DNA of 8,327 nt. Origin: UBA5336 sp964506685 (GTDB lineage: Bacteria > Pseudomonadota > Alphaproteobacteria > Caulobacterales > Hyphomonadaceae). Position numbers and translations under genes: made by a program. The notes below the pieces were generated by a model that saw only the letters and a program-made list of their open reading frames with translations, did no database searches and was not told the DNA's origin. How positions within the stretch are numbered: position 1 is the first letter of the stretch; every line of letters starts with the position of its first letter. Positions 1 to 7,300 of this stretch are shown piece by piece. The stretch lies in assembly GCA_964506685.1 (NCBI GenBank), contig CAZDMQ010000099.1:1-8327 (forward strand). Direction: 5' to 3'.

Positions 1-1552
1 CGAAACCGACAAACAAGGCGCCTGCCGAGGCCGCCACCAGCGTGCCGAGCGCGAGAAAGGCCACCGTGGCGCGTCCCATGGCGAAGCGGGTCGCGCCCCG
101 GCTGGCCGCCCCGTAGCTGCCCACCTTGTCGCTGCCAGCCTCACCGCCTTGCCCGCCGGTGGTCAGGCGCGCTGAGAGATCGGGGGCCCCTCCAGCCGCC
201 GCATGTCCCGATTGCGCCGAAGGCGTCCGGGTCAGGTCAATCATGGCCGCCGCCATCCGATTGCCATCCCGCACAGCATAATTCGTGCCGCGATCCATGG
301 GATAGATCTGCGAGAAATTCGCCATCAGCACGCCTGGACACGGGGTCTGATGGGGCACCAGCTTGTTGTCCTCGAAACCGATATCAACAATGTGCTGGGC
401 GTTGCGCATCCGGAACAGGCCGTCATCAACAACCTGGCCGGGGTCAAAGTCCGGAAAGATTGCTTTCAATTCGCCGAACCATTGCTGCCGGAGCTCATCG
501 GCGTTCATCGACATGTAGGGATGCTCGTGCGGGATGTAGTCGCCAATGTAGTAGATGTGCTTGCCGCCAAAGCGCTCGGTACCGACCAGTTCGGTCAGGC
601 TGAGGAACACGACGAACGGCGAGTCCGGCGTGTTGATATTGTGCCAGTAGTAGTCGGTGATCTTTTGCGGGGTCGCAAAGGCGAGAACCGCAGCATCAAG
701 ATAATCGATGCTCTCCAACTTCGCGAAATAGGCCGGATCGCGATCCCTGTAGTCTGCGATCATCCCCGCCAATACGTGGCTGGGCACGGTTGCGAGTACT
801 TGGTGATAGGACTCGGATGTCGTCTTGGTGCACACGATTGCGTGGTTTGTCTCGGGATCGTGGGCCAGCCGGGTGATCGGCGTGTTCAACAAGATTTCTC
901 CGCCGCCCGCTCGGATGTCGCGGACAAGGCGTTCAATGAGGATGCCGAAACCGCCATCAAAGTATCCAAGCGCTTCCCCGCCGAGTTTGGCATCGCGACT
1001 GTCCACCCGCTGGAGGACGCGGCCCCAGAGCCAGGACATCGTGACCTTGTCATAGTATCGGTCGAACTTGCCCTTCAGCAGCGGCTCCCAGATCACGTCG
1101 CTGACCTGCCGACCGGCATATTTGCGCAACCATTCCAGCGCCGTGATCTCGCTGAGCGAGCGCCAGTTCTTCTGCCGCTGCAGCCACAGCACCGTGACCC
1201 CGGCCCTGATCCTGTTAATGAAGCCGAGCGGTTTGAAGCGCAGCAGGTCAATCGGCGACATCATCGGGTAAAGTACCCCGTCATAATATGTCGAAACCGA
1301 TGACTTGTGATAGGTCAGCTTGTCATTCAGGCCGAGTTCATCGACCATCTCAAGTATATATTCATCGGTTTTGTAGAGAAAATGGTAGGCTTGTTCGACA
1401 CGGTGTCCGGCCAGTTGGAAGCCGGCTGCAAGTCCGCCGACGGTCCCGGACGCCTCGTAGAGGGTCACCTTGTGGCCAGCCTGTACAAGGCGGTAGGCCG
1501 CGACGAGCCCGGTCAGACCGCCCCCGACTATGCCAAAGTGCTTTTTCGCCAT
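1..1552 (-). CDS. NAD(P)/FAD-dependent oxidoreductase (amine oxidase/protoporphyrinogen oxidase-like), 3' end outside window
   Basis: The reading frame is open from the start to the left edge (517 codons seen, no stop). The N-terminus carries a dinucleotide-binding fold: FGIVGGGLTGLVAAYRL with the GxGxxG glycines at residues 10, 12 and 15, then an acidic residue ending the second strand (LYE, E33) and TVGGL. The middle (WEPLLKGKF, EALGYFDGGFGILIE) and the end (YPMDRGTNYAVRDGNRMAAAMI) match the flavin amine-oxidase superfamily members commonly found beside glycosyltransferases. After about residue 440 the flavoprotein fold ends; a Gly/Ala/Ser-rich linker follows, then a hydrophobic stretch (about 495-517), suggesting a membrane-anchored tail. 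The ATG at 1552 is preferred because AAGGG lies 7 nt upstream; an in-frame ATG two codons earlier (1558) is possible. It starts about 25 nt after the GtrA gene, so it is probably co-transcribed. The substrate is unknown; a lipid or sugar of the same pathway is inferred. Confidence 0.87.
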   Translation of the reverse strand, partial: MAKKHFGIVGGGLTGLVAAYRLVQAGHKVTLYEASGTVGGLAAGFQLAGHRVEQAYHFLYKTDEYILEMVDELGLNDKLTYHKSSVSTYYDGVLYPMMSPIDLLRFKPLGFINRIRAGVTVLWLQRQKNWRSLSEITALEWLRKYAGRQVSDVIWEPLLKGKFDRYYDKVTMSWLWGRVLQRVDSRDAKLGGEALGYFDGGFGILIERLVRDIRAGGGEILLNTPITRLAHDPETNHAIVCTKTTSESYHQVLATVPSHVLAGMIADYRDRDPAYFAKLESIDYLDAAVLAFATPQKITDYYWHNINTPDSPFVVFLSLTELVGTERFGGKHIYYIGDYIPHEHPYMSMNADELRQQWFGELKAIFPDFDPGQVVDDGLFRMRNAQHIVDIGFEDNKLVPHQTPCPGVLMANFSQIYPMDRGTNYAVRDGNRMAAAMIDLTRTPSAQSGHAAAGGAPDLSARLTTGGQGGEAGSDKVGSYGAASRGATRFAMGRATVAFLALGTLVAASAGALFVGF

Positions 1553-1580
1553 TTTCATGCCCTTATTCACCCGAATACTG

Positions 1581-2024
1581 CTAATGTTTAGAAATTCTGA
1601 ATGTCATATAAGTATTAAGTATGTATTGTATGAAAAATACCGCCGGCAGGGAGAAGATCTTGCCAATATTAGCATTGGAGCCGACGGCAACCGTGGCTTC
1701 AATGATGCCATAGCCTGCCGCATAACCGATCAGGCAGACGACCACGAACGAGCACAGTCTCAGAGCGAGATGGTCATGGGTCTTGAAGTTTTTCCAAGCG
1801 TTCAGAGTGAAGCTGAATAGGATGGAGACTGGCACCGAAATCGAGTGGGCCGTCAATGCGCCGGTTCCGATGATGTTGAACAGCAGCAGGAAGAGCATCA
1901 CGTCGATCGCACTGGCGGTTGCCCCGATCAGGACATACCGGATCAGGTGCGGATGACGTTGTAGCAGGGCACTTGCGTCAAGCCGGGGCCGACGCAGCGC
2001 GCCGGGATCTGTTTGCGTACTCAT
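1581..2024 (-). CDS. GtrA-family integral membrane protein
   Basis: This 147-residue protein has the length and layout of the GtrA family: a short polar N-terminus (1-27) followed by four hydrophobic segments at about 28-51, 57-78, 87-113 and 120-141. Family hallmarks are IRYVLIGATASAIDVMLF in the first helix, the SFTLNAWKNF motif after the second, and YILNTYMTFR at the end. GtrA proteins are thought to assist transfer of polyprenyl-phosphate sugars across the cytoplasmic membrane. The ATG at 2024 is chosen because AAGGGAAAAGG lies just upstream; the frame extends to a TTG at 2066, which would add 14 polar residues and lacks a good ribosome site. It lies 80 nt after the glycosyltransferase, which already has its own GtrA domain, and about 25 nt before the oxidoreductase, consistent with one operon. 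The family assignment is firm; the sugar carried is not known. Confidence 0.88.
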   Translation of the reverse strand: MSTQTDPGALRRPRLDASALLQRHPHLIRYVLIGATASAIDVMLFLLLFNIIGTGALTAHSISVPVSILFSFTLNAWKNFKTHDHLALRLCSFVVVCLIGYAAGYGIIEATVAVGSNANIGKIFSLPAVFFIQYILNTYMTFRISKH

Positions 2025-2104
2025 TTGCCTTTTCCCTTGACCCGCCCGCGGATCGGGCTCCACCAACTTCTAAGCAAAGCACATGCCAGCACGATCCGCC
2101 GCCA

Positions 2105-3340
2105 CTAGGATGCGACGAAATAGGCTTTCCGGATCGTTTCACGTGACCTGATTTTCATCCGACCCCAGACAAATGCGCGGGTCGCAGCATAATTCCAGAC
2201 CACCGTGATCAACGCTCCGGCAATCGCCGCAATGATATATGTCAGATCATTGAATTGCTGATGGAATAATGATGCGACGCCAACATTTCCAATGATCCCG
2301 ACAGAGCACAGGAGAGCAAAGATCAAGAAGCCCTTGTAGAATGCAGACCCCTTCAGTTTGCGATCATGATAGGTGATCGAATTGTTTGCCGTGTAATTGA
2401 AGCCCATCGCCACGAGCGTTGCAGAGAACTGGGACACCTCGAAACCAAAATGGAACAGACTCACGAGGGGAATGAGAACCGCCAAGTGCACCAGTATCCC
2501 GAACGAGTTGATCAGCGCGAAGGATATAAAGCGTGCCGGGACCGGGAGAAACTTCGTGAGCCGCTTCTCGATAAAGAACAAGGCAAACTCATACATGACC
2601 CGGTTATCGAGTTTCGAGTCGCCATGTTGACGAGCCCGGAAGTTGAAAGGTACTTCGGCGATGCGGGGCTTGGGGTCGGCTGATGCCACAAGGTCGAGAA
2701 GGATCTTGAAACCCAGTTCAGAGAGATCCGGCAGTGTCCTGATCAACAGTTCACGCTTGAAAACGAAGAAGCCTGTAAGGGGATCACTCATTTTCAGGCC
2801 GCAAAGCCAGTTCGCTAGCCGGATTCCCCAGTGGCTGATCTGCTTTCGCTGTTCCGAGGCAAGGCCGTCGGCACCATTTTCACTCAGGAAACGGCTCGCT
2901 GAAACGACCTCGGCCTCGTCGCTCGCAACGCGCCGGAACATGTCGGGCAGGACCGCCTCATCATGTTGCAGGTCACCATCCATGACCGCAACAATATTGG
3001 AAGACGCAGCGAGAGCGCCTTCGATCACGGCGGAGGCGAGACCGCGTCGATTGTGCCGCGAAATCAGTCGGACCCGACGGTCATGACGCGCCAGTGAACG
3101 GATACGGTCCGCGGTGCCGTCCGGAGAACTGTCATCCACGAACACGATCTCCCAGCGAATATCACCGAGCGACCCGGTCAATCGATCGATGAGCGGAAAG
3201 ACATTGTCCCGCTCATTGAACGTCGGAACGACAATCGAAAGCTCAACCTGAGTACCTGACACCTCAGGCGGCATGTTTCGGGTGCCCTCTCCCGAATATT
3301 GTGCGTTTATCCCAAGAACTTCTATTGAAGCCGACCCCAT
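2105..3340 (-). CDS. Polyprenyl-phosphate glycosyltransferase (GT2, DPM1-like) fused to a GtrA domain
   Basis: The protein has 411 residues. Residues 33-255 form a GT-A fold of family 2: LSIVVPTFNERDN at 34-46, the nucleotide-binding acidic pair in VFVDDSSPDGT (66-76), the metal-binding MDGDLQHD (120-127), SDPLTGFFVFKRELL (185-199) and FRARQHGDSKL (234-244). This is the dolichol/undecaprenyl-phosphate mannosyltransferase pattern, so it should transfer a sugar from a nucleotide donor to a polyprenyl phosphate at the cytoplasmic face. Residues 270-392 form a GtrA domain with four membrane helices (about 271-297, 301-320, 336-358, 367-390), including FNYTANNSITY and WNYAATRAFVWG. Such GT2-GtrA fusions are known. 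The start at 3340 follows TAGGATTAGAGG; a second candidate is the ATG at 3274, preceded by GGAGAGGG. It is the first gene of the leftward locus. The exact sugar cannot be read from sequence. Confidence 0.92.
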   Translation of the reverse strand: MGSASIEVLGINAQYSGEGTRNMPPEVSGTQVELSIVVPTFNERDNVFPLIDRLTGSLGDIRWEIVFVDDSSPDGTADRIRSLARHDRRVRLISRHNRRGLASAVIEGALAASSNIVAVMDGDLQHDEAVLPDMFRRVASDEAEVVSASRFLSENGADGLASEQRKQISHWGIRLANWLCGLKMSDPLTGFFVFKRELLIRTLPDLSELGFKILLDLVASADPKPRIAEVPFNFRARQHGDSKLDNRVMYEFALFFIEKRLTKFLPVPARFISFALINSFGILVHLAVLIPLVSLFHFGFEVSQFSATLVAMGFNYTANNSITYHDRKLKGSAFYKGFLIFALLCSVGIIGNVGVASLFHQQFNDLTYIIAAIAGALITVVWNYAATRAFVWGRMKIRSRETIRKAYFVAS

Positions 3341-3370
3341 AACCTCTAATCCTACACAACCAACTCATCA

Positions 3371-3399
3371 GATATTCAGGTCAATCATGCTTTTGTCAA
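3371..3399 (-). promoter_or_regulatory. Candidate sigma-70-type promoter of the glycosyltransferase operon
   Basis: Reading leftward, a perfect TTGACA (-35, positions 3399-3394) is followed after 17 to 19 nt by an AT-rich AATATCTG (about 3377-3371) that could act as a weak -10. Transcription would begin about 25 nt before the glycosyltransferase ATG. The -10 match is poor, so the call is tentative. Confidence 0.35.
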
Positions 3400-3585
3400 C
3401 AACTTGCCACTTCCGGGTATGGCACTTCTATCCCTTTCGCCTTTGAGGAGAACGTCAAAATCCTTTCTGGCAATAGACATATTCTGAAAGAGCTCCGGTC
3501 TCCCCCCCCTCTGTCAGGGAAGTTGTCGCCCGCTCTGATGCAGAAAGTGTATTCTGAGGCGGGCGGAACAGGACGACGAATTGGC
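3400..3585. other. Intergenic stretch with no convincing gene
   Basis: Between the operon promoter and the DUF2285-like gene I see no recognisable coding sequence. It contains a run of eight C (3502-3509). A 31-codon minus-strand ORF (3480 to 3385) beginning MSIARKDFDVLLKGERD has only a weakly placed GGAG upstream and resembles nothing I know, so it is not called. No hairpin with a U-tract was found to end the accessory genes. Confidence 0.5.
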
Positions 3586-3801
3586 TTACTCACCGGAACG
3601 GAAGGCGGCGCGCCTGGCGATTTCCGTGATGAGCTTCTTCGCATTCCTCGGCTGGGTCTCGCCCCAGAGCTGGTCGGCGATATAGCGCCAGCCACAACCG
3701 GCATTTCTGGCATCGAAGACGAACAGGTAGACTGGCATGTTAGCTCGATCATAGTCGGTCAGCGTCTGGGAGTGTGTCGGCGCTATCGTGGGAACATCCA
3801 T
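3586..3801 (-). CDS. Small DUF2285-like putative DNA-binding protein
   Basis: This is a 71-residue soluble protein. Its core, LTDYDRANMPVYLFVFDA then GWRYIADQLWG, followed by a basic helix (NAKKLITEIARRAAFR), resembles the short alphaproteobacterial DUF2285 proteins, whose pattern as I recall it is LTDYDRAHL..YLRLLDA....W...A..VLG followed by a basic segment. Those are thought to be helix-turn-helix regulators of mobile elements. The C-terminus is somewhat shorter than usual. The ATG at 3801 is chosen because residues before it look unconserved; the frame extends to a TTG at 3819. Neither start has a good Shine-Dalgarno sequence, and the position just upstream of the ATG is instead occupied by an operator-like half-site. 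It lies about 80 nt after the PIN fragment in the same direction. Regulation of its own promoter is inferred. A plus-strand frame over the same DNA is longer but shows no family resemblance. Confidence 0.5.
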   Translation of the reverse strand: MDVPTIAPTHSQTLTDYDRANMPVYLFVFDARNAGCGWRYIADQLWGETQPRNAKKLITEIARRAAFRSGE

Positions 3802-3803
3802 CT

Positions 3804-3882
3804 GGTCAGTGTAACGCAACGAGGTGAACCCGGAGCTTAATTGGTCAGTACAATCGCATAAATCAGTATACTGATTGATCAG
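3804..3882 (-). promoter_or_regulatory. Cluster of ACTGA-type half-sites including a 16-bp perfect palindrome; candidate operator
   Basis: Positions 3861-3876 form the perfect palindrome AATCAGTATACTGATT. Further copies of the half-site occur at 3878-3882 (inverted, overlapping the PIN stop codon), at 3843-3850 (GGTCAGTA on the plus strand) and at 3804-3811 (GGTCAGTG). All lie in the gap before the DUF2285-like gene. The palindrome has no loop and no following U-tract, which argues for a protein-binding site over a terminator. Binding by the adjacent small protein is an inference. Confidence 0.4.
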
Positions 3883-4244
3883 AGCAGCCGCGCATAACCG
3901 CGCAATGCGTCCGCAGTGGCTTTCAAGCCGCGGCCCTCGAAGCGAATGAGGAGTTCGTCGGCTGTGAGCGCAGGATTCTTCAGGCGCTTGCGCATCTTCT
4001 TGACCGCTTCCACAGCACGGATGCTGTCGAGGTCGATCGCGTCTGCGATGAAGTCATCGGCCGACTTAGCTTCCAGCTCGTAAGGCTCGAGCAGCTTTGC
4101 CGGAAAGTCCCTGAGATTGTCAGTGACAATGATCGAGGCCTTGCATTGGATTGCTGCGGCAAGGACGTGGGCGTCATCCGGGTCGGGCAGGACCTCATGA
4201 ATACATATAAAACAATGCAGTAGAGGAAGGTAGGACCACGCACT
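3879..4244 (-). pseudogene. PIN-domain toxin (PIN_3-like), N-terminally truncated
   Basis: The frame is open for 121 codons after an in-frame TGA (4247-4245) and ends at TGA 3881-3879, but contains no ATG, GTG or TTG before the conserved region. From about 4198 it matches the C-terminal part of a PIN toxin family: LPDPDDAHVLAAAIQCKA, then IIVTDNLRDFP, LEPYELEAKSADDF, and LKNPALTADELL. In this family, usually about 180-190 residues, the conserved acidic residues of DPDD and TDN help form the metal-dependent RNase site. The N-terminal half with the first catalytic aspartate is absent. Sequence at about 4200-4245 is more AT-rich and unlike the family, so the break lies near there, 60-100 nt beyond the receptor stop codon. 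No antitoxin gene is visible. It is most likely a non-functional remnant left by a rearrangement. Confidence 0.72.
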
Positions 4245-4265
4245 TCACCTTTTGTGCACGGTGAA
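4244..4265. repeat. Short inverted repeat at the receptor/PIN junction
   Basis: TTCACC (4244-4249) and GGTGAA (4260-4265) can pair around a 10-nt loop that contains the palindrome GTGCAC (4254-4259). It sits between the receptor stop and the truncated PIN frame. No T-run follows in either direction, so it is not a typical intrinsic terminator. It may be a remnant of a mobile-element end, but this is unproven. Confidence 0.3.
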
Positions 4266-4306
4266 CATTTTGCGAAACAGTCCCACTTTCACTGAGCTCC
4301 TGGCGC

Positions 4307-7300
4307 TCACTCGCCCCAATCGAGGCCGGACCACCAGTGGCGGGGGAGGGTCTGGGTGAGGAGGGCGTTTAGGCCTGTGGGTGCGGAGGCCTCACAGATA
4401 TCGTCGCCGGCGCGATAGCCCATTGTGCGCAGGAGCGGCGCAGCGCGCAGGTCCTCATCGGTGAGTTCGGTGTACACATGTTTCACGCGTGTGACGCCGG
4501 TGCCGGGATCGGTCACCTCGACCGCCGAGGCCGCGCGCAACCGTTTGCAGACGGCAGGTTTTAACGCTGGCCAGATCACTTCGCCTGCGCGTTGGTTCAG
4601 CGCTTCTCGCCAGGGATCACCCATCAGCGAGTCGATCTCCGACACACGCGCGGTGCCATCATGATAGGCCATGACTACCCGCCGCCCGTCCGGGGAGAAG
4701 ATAGCTGAGGTGAGCATGTCCTCCTCATGCCCTTCGAGCCGTGTGGCAGACCAGACGCTGTCTTCTCTCTCGCGCCACACGAGCGCGATGCCAATCTTTA
4801 AGACGGTGACCACGCGCCGCCCGTCCGGAGTGAAGGCGGCGGAGACAACCTCGGTATATTGCATTTCGAGCACCGTGGCAGACCACACGCCGTCGTCCTC
4901 CTCGCGCCACACCCGCGCGGTGCCATCCTCGGAGACAGTGAGCACGCTCCGCCCATCGGGAGAGAAGGCTGCGGTGTCCACGCCCCTCTCGCGAACGGCC
5001 CAGGGGTTAGCAGCGCCAGCCTCGCGCTCATGTCCCTCAAGTCGTGTGCCAGTCCAGACGCCGGCCTCCTCCTGGCGCCACACGCGCGCGGTGTTGTCTT
5101 GAGATGCGGTGACAACTCGCCGTCCATCCAGCGAGAACGGGGCGGAGTAGACAACTCCTCCATAGCCATTGAGCTCCGTGCTAACCCATACTCCACCGTC
5201 AAACTCGCTCCACACGCGTGCGGTGTTATCATCGGAGGCGGTGACCACATGCTGCCCATCCGGCGAGAAGGAGGCAGAGTTGACATCGCCCCCATGCCCT
5301 TCAAGCGGCGTGGCCGTCCAGACACCGTTTTCCCTCTCGCGCCAAACGCGCGCGGTGCCATCGCCAGAGGCGGTGACCACGCGCTGCCCATCCGGCGAAA
5401 AGGAGGCAGAGTTGACATCGCCCCCATGCCCTTCAAGCGGCGTGTCTGTCCAGACGCCGTCTTCCCCCTCGCGCCACACGCGCGCTTTGCTATCAAAGGA
5501 GGCGGTGACGAGGCGTTTCCCGTCCGGAGAGAAGGCGGCGGAGCGGACTTCGTCCCTGTGCCCTCCAAGCACAGTGGCCGTCCAGACACCATTATCCCCT
5601 TCGCGCCACACGCGCGCCGTGCGATCAAAAGAGGCGGTGACCAAGCGCTGACCGTCAGTGGAGAAAGCAGCGGCATGCATATGGCTCTCAGGCTCTTCGA
5701 GTACCGTAGTTGTCCAGACACCATCTTCCCCCTCGCGCCACACGCGCGCAGTGTCATCATAGGAGGCGGTGACGATACGCTGTCCGTCGGGCGAGAAGGC
5801 GGCCGAAGTTACAGGTCTCTCATGCCCTTCGAGCGCCGTGGCCATCCATACGTCTTCTTTCCTTTCACGCCACACACGTGCAGTGCCCTCGCGCGAGGCG
5901 GTGACGAGGCGCCGCCCGTCGGGGGAGAGGGCTGCGGAGTTGACATCGTCCTCATGCCCTTCGAGCAACGTCGCCGTCCAGACGCCGCCCTGTTCCTCGC
6001 GCCATACGCGCGCATCATTATCTTCCGAGGCCGTGACCACACGCTGCCCGTCCGGAAAGAAGGCGGCGGAAGTAACAGGTCCCTTATGCCCTTCGAGCTT
6101 CGTGGCGGTCCAGACGCCGTCGCCCCCTTCACGCCACACGCGCGCGGTCTCATCCTCGGAGGCTGTTATAATGGCGCGCCCGTCCGGGGAGAACGCTGAG
6201 AGTACAGGGCCCTTATGCCCTTCGAGCACCGCGGCCGTCCAGACGCCGTCCTGCCCCTCGCGCCACACGCGCGCATCATTATCTTCCGAGGCCGTGACCA
6301 CACGCTGCCCGTCCGGGAAGAAGGCGGCGGAAGTAACAGGTCCCTCATGTCCTTCCAGCACCATGTCCGTCCAGACGCCGTTCTCTCCCTCGCGCCGCAC
6401 GCGCGCGGTGCCATCATCAGAGGCGGTGACAATGGCGCGCCCGTCAGGGGAAAAGGCGGCGGTGACTACGCCCCCCACGCGAGCGGCCCAGGGGTTGCGG
6501 GAGATGGAACCGCGTTGATGCCCCTTGAGCGGCGCTGCGGTCCAGACTTCGCCGTCCCCCTTGGTCCACACGCGCGCGGTGTCATCCCCAGAGGCGGTGA
6601 CCACGCGCCGCCCGTCCGGCGAAAAGGCTGCGAAGTGGACTGTGCTCCCATGCCCTTTTAGCACCCTCGTCGTCCAGACACCATCTTCTCCTTCGGTCCA
6701 CACGCGCGCAGTGCCATCATTGGAGGCGGTGACCACATGCCGCCCATCCGGCAAGAAGGCAGCGACCGACAGATAATCGGTGTGTCCCTCCAGCGCGACC
6801 GGAAGCTGCGCCCGGCCCATAGCCTCGCCCAGCCGGAAATCGGCACCCTGCGCGACCGGGGCGAGCGCGCTGTCTGAATAGGCCGCGAGCGCCAGCCGGG
6901 CCGCGCGCGCGCCGCCATCCCGTGTTCGCCGAAGCCGGTCTGGGTCACGCGCTTCCGCCTCCTCTGATGGGCCACGCGCATCCGCCTCCTCCGAGAAGAA
7001 CGTCAGCACGGTGGAGTTGCCAAGGGCGACGCGCCGCAGACCCTGCGTCACCTGCCATCCGCCGAGCGCGACACCTATAAGCGCAATGACCAGAACAAGG
7101 CTTGCCGCCGCCTGCCAGCGCCGTGCGCGGCGGATCTGGCGCTGTTCCCTGGCGATCTGGTCCTGGATGTTTTTGCGGCTGGCATTCATCCAGTCGGTGA
7201 AGACCTCGCCGGGTTCGGGCTCATTTCTCGGCCGGCGCGAGGCCCAGGATTCGGCCTCTTCGAACGCGCCGGATGGCAGGAGGCCGCCCTCGGGCTGGCC

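Larger units (their letters stand above)
4643..6790 (-). repeat. Tandem array of 16 WD40-encoding units, mainly 132 bp
   Basis: The units begin at residues 347, 391, 435, 492, 536, 579, 623, 667, 711, 755, 799, 843, 887, 931, 988 and 1032 of the receptor. The consensus is EGHxxxVxSAAFSPDG, then RVVTASxDxTARVW. Units 3 and 14 are 57 residues because of a 13-residue insertion containing NPWA; unit 5 is one residue short. The canonical WD dipeptide is replaced by VW. Sixteen units could make two eight-bladed propellers, or two seven-bladed ones with two spare units. Confidence 0.9.

Noticed and set aside
203..1303. Long plus-strand open frame (366 codons)
   Set aside because: It is antisense to the FAD oxidoreductase, whose motifs are clear on the minus strand; the plus-strand product has no recognisable motif.
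3502..3509. C8 tract as a phase-variation switch
   Set aside because: It lies in a stretch with no convincing reading frame or spaced promoter elements, so no switch target is visible.
3343..3840. Open plus-strand frame across the DUF2285-like gene
   Set aside because: It lacks a start until 3523, has no ribosome site, and shows no family resemblance, whereas the minus strand does.
3980..4243. 87-codon minus-strand frame overlapping the PIN fragment
   Set aside because: Its serine/arginine-rich product is a shifted reading of the PIN gene, which has clear family motifs in the other frame.
4244..4265. Inverted repeat as a rho-independent terminator for the receptor gene
   Set aside because: The stem is only 6 bp with a 10-nt loop and no T-run follows on either strand.
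4859..6199. Long plus-strand open frame (446 codons) with internal repeats
   Set aside because: It mirrors the 132-bp WD40 units on the other strand; its repetition is fully explained by the WD40 array.
4643..6790. CRISPR-like regularly spaced repeats
   Set aside because: The 132-bp period is in frame and encodes WD40 units; there are no short direct repeats with unrelated spacers.
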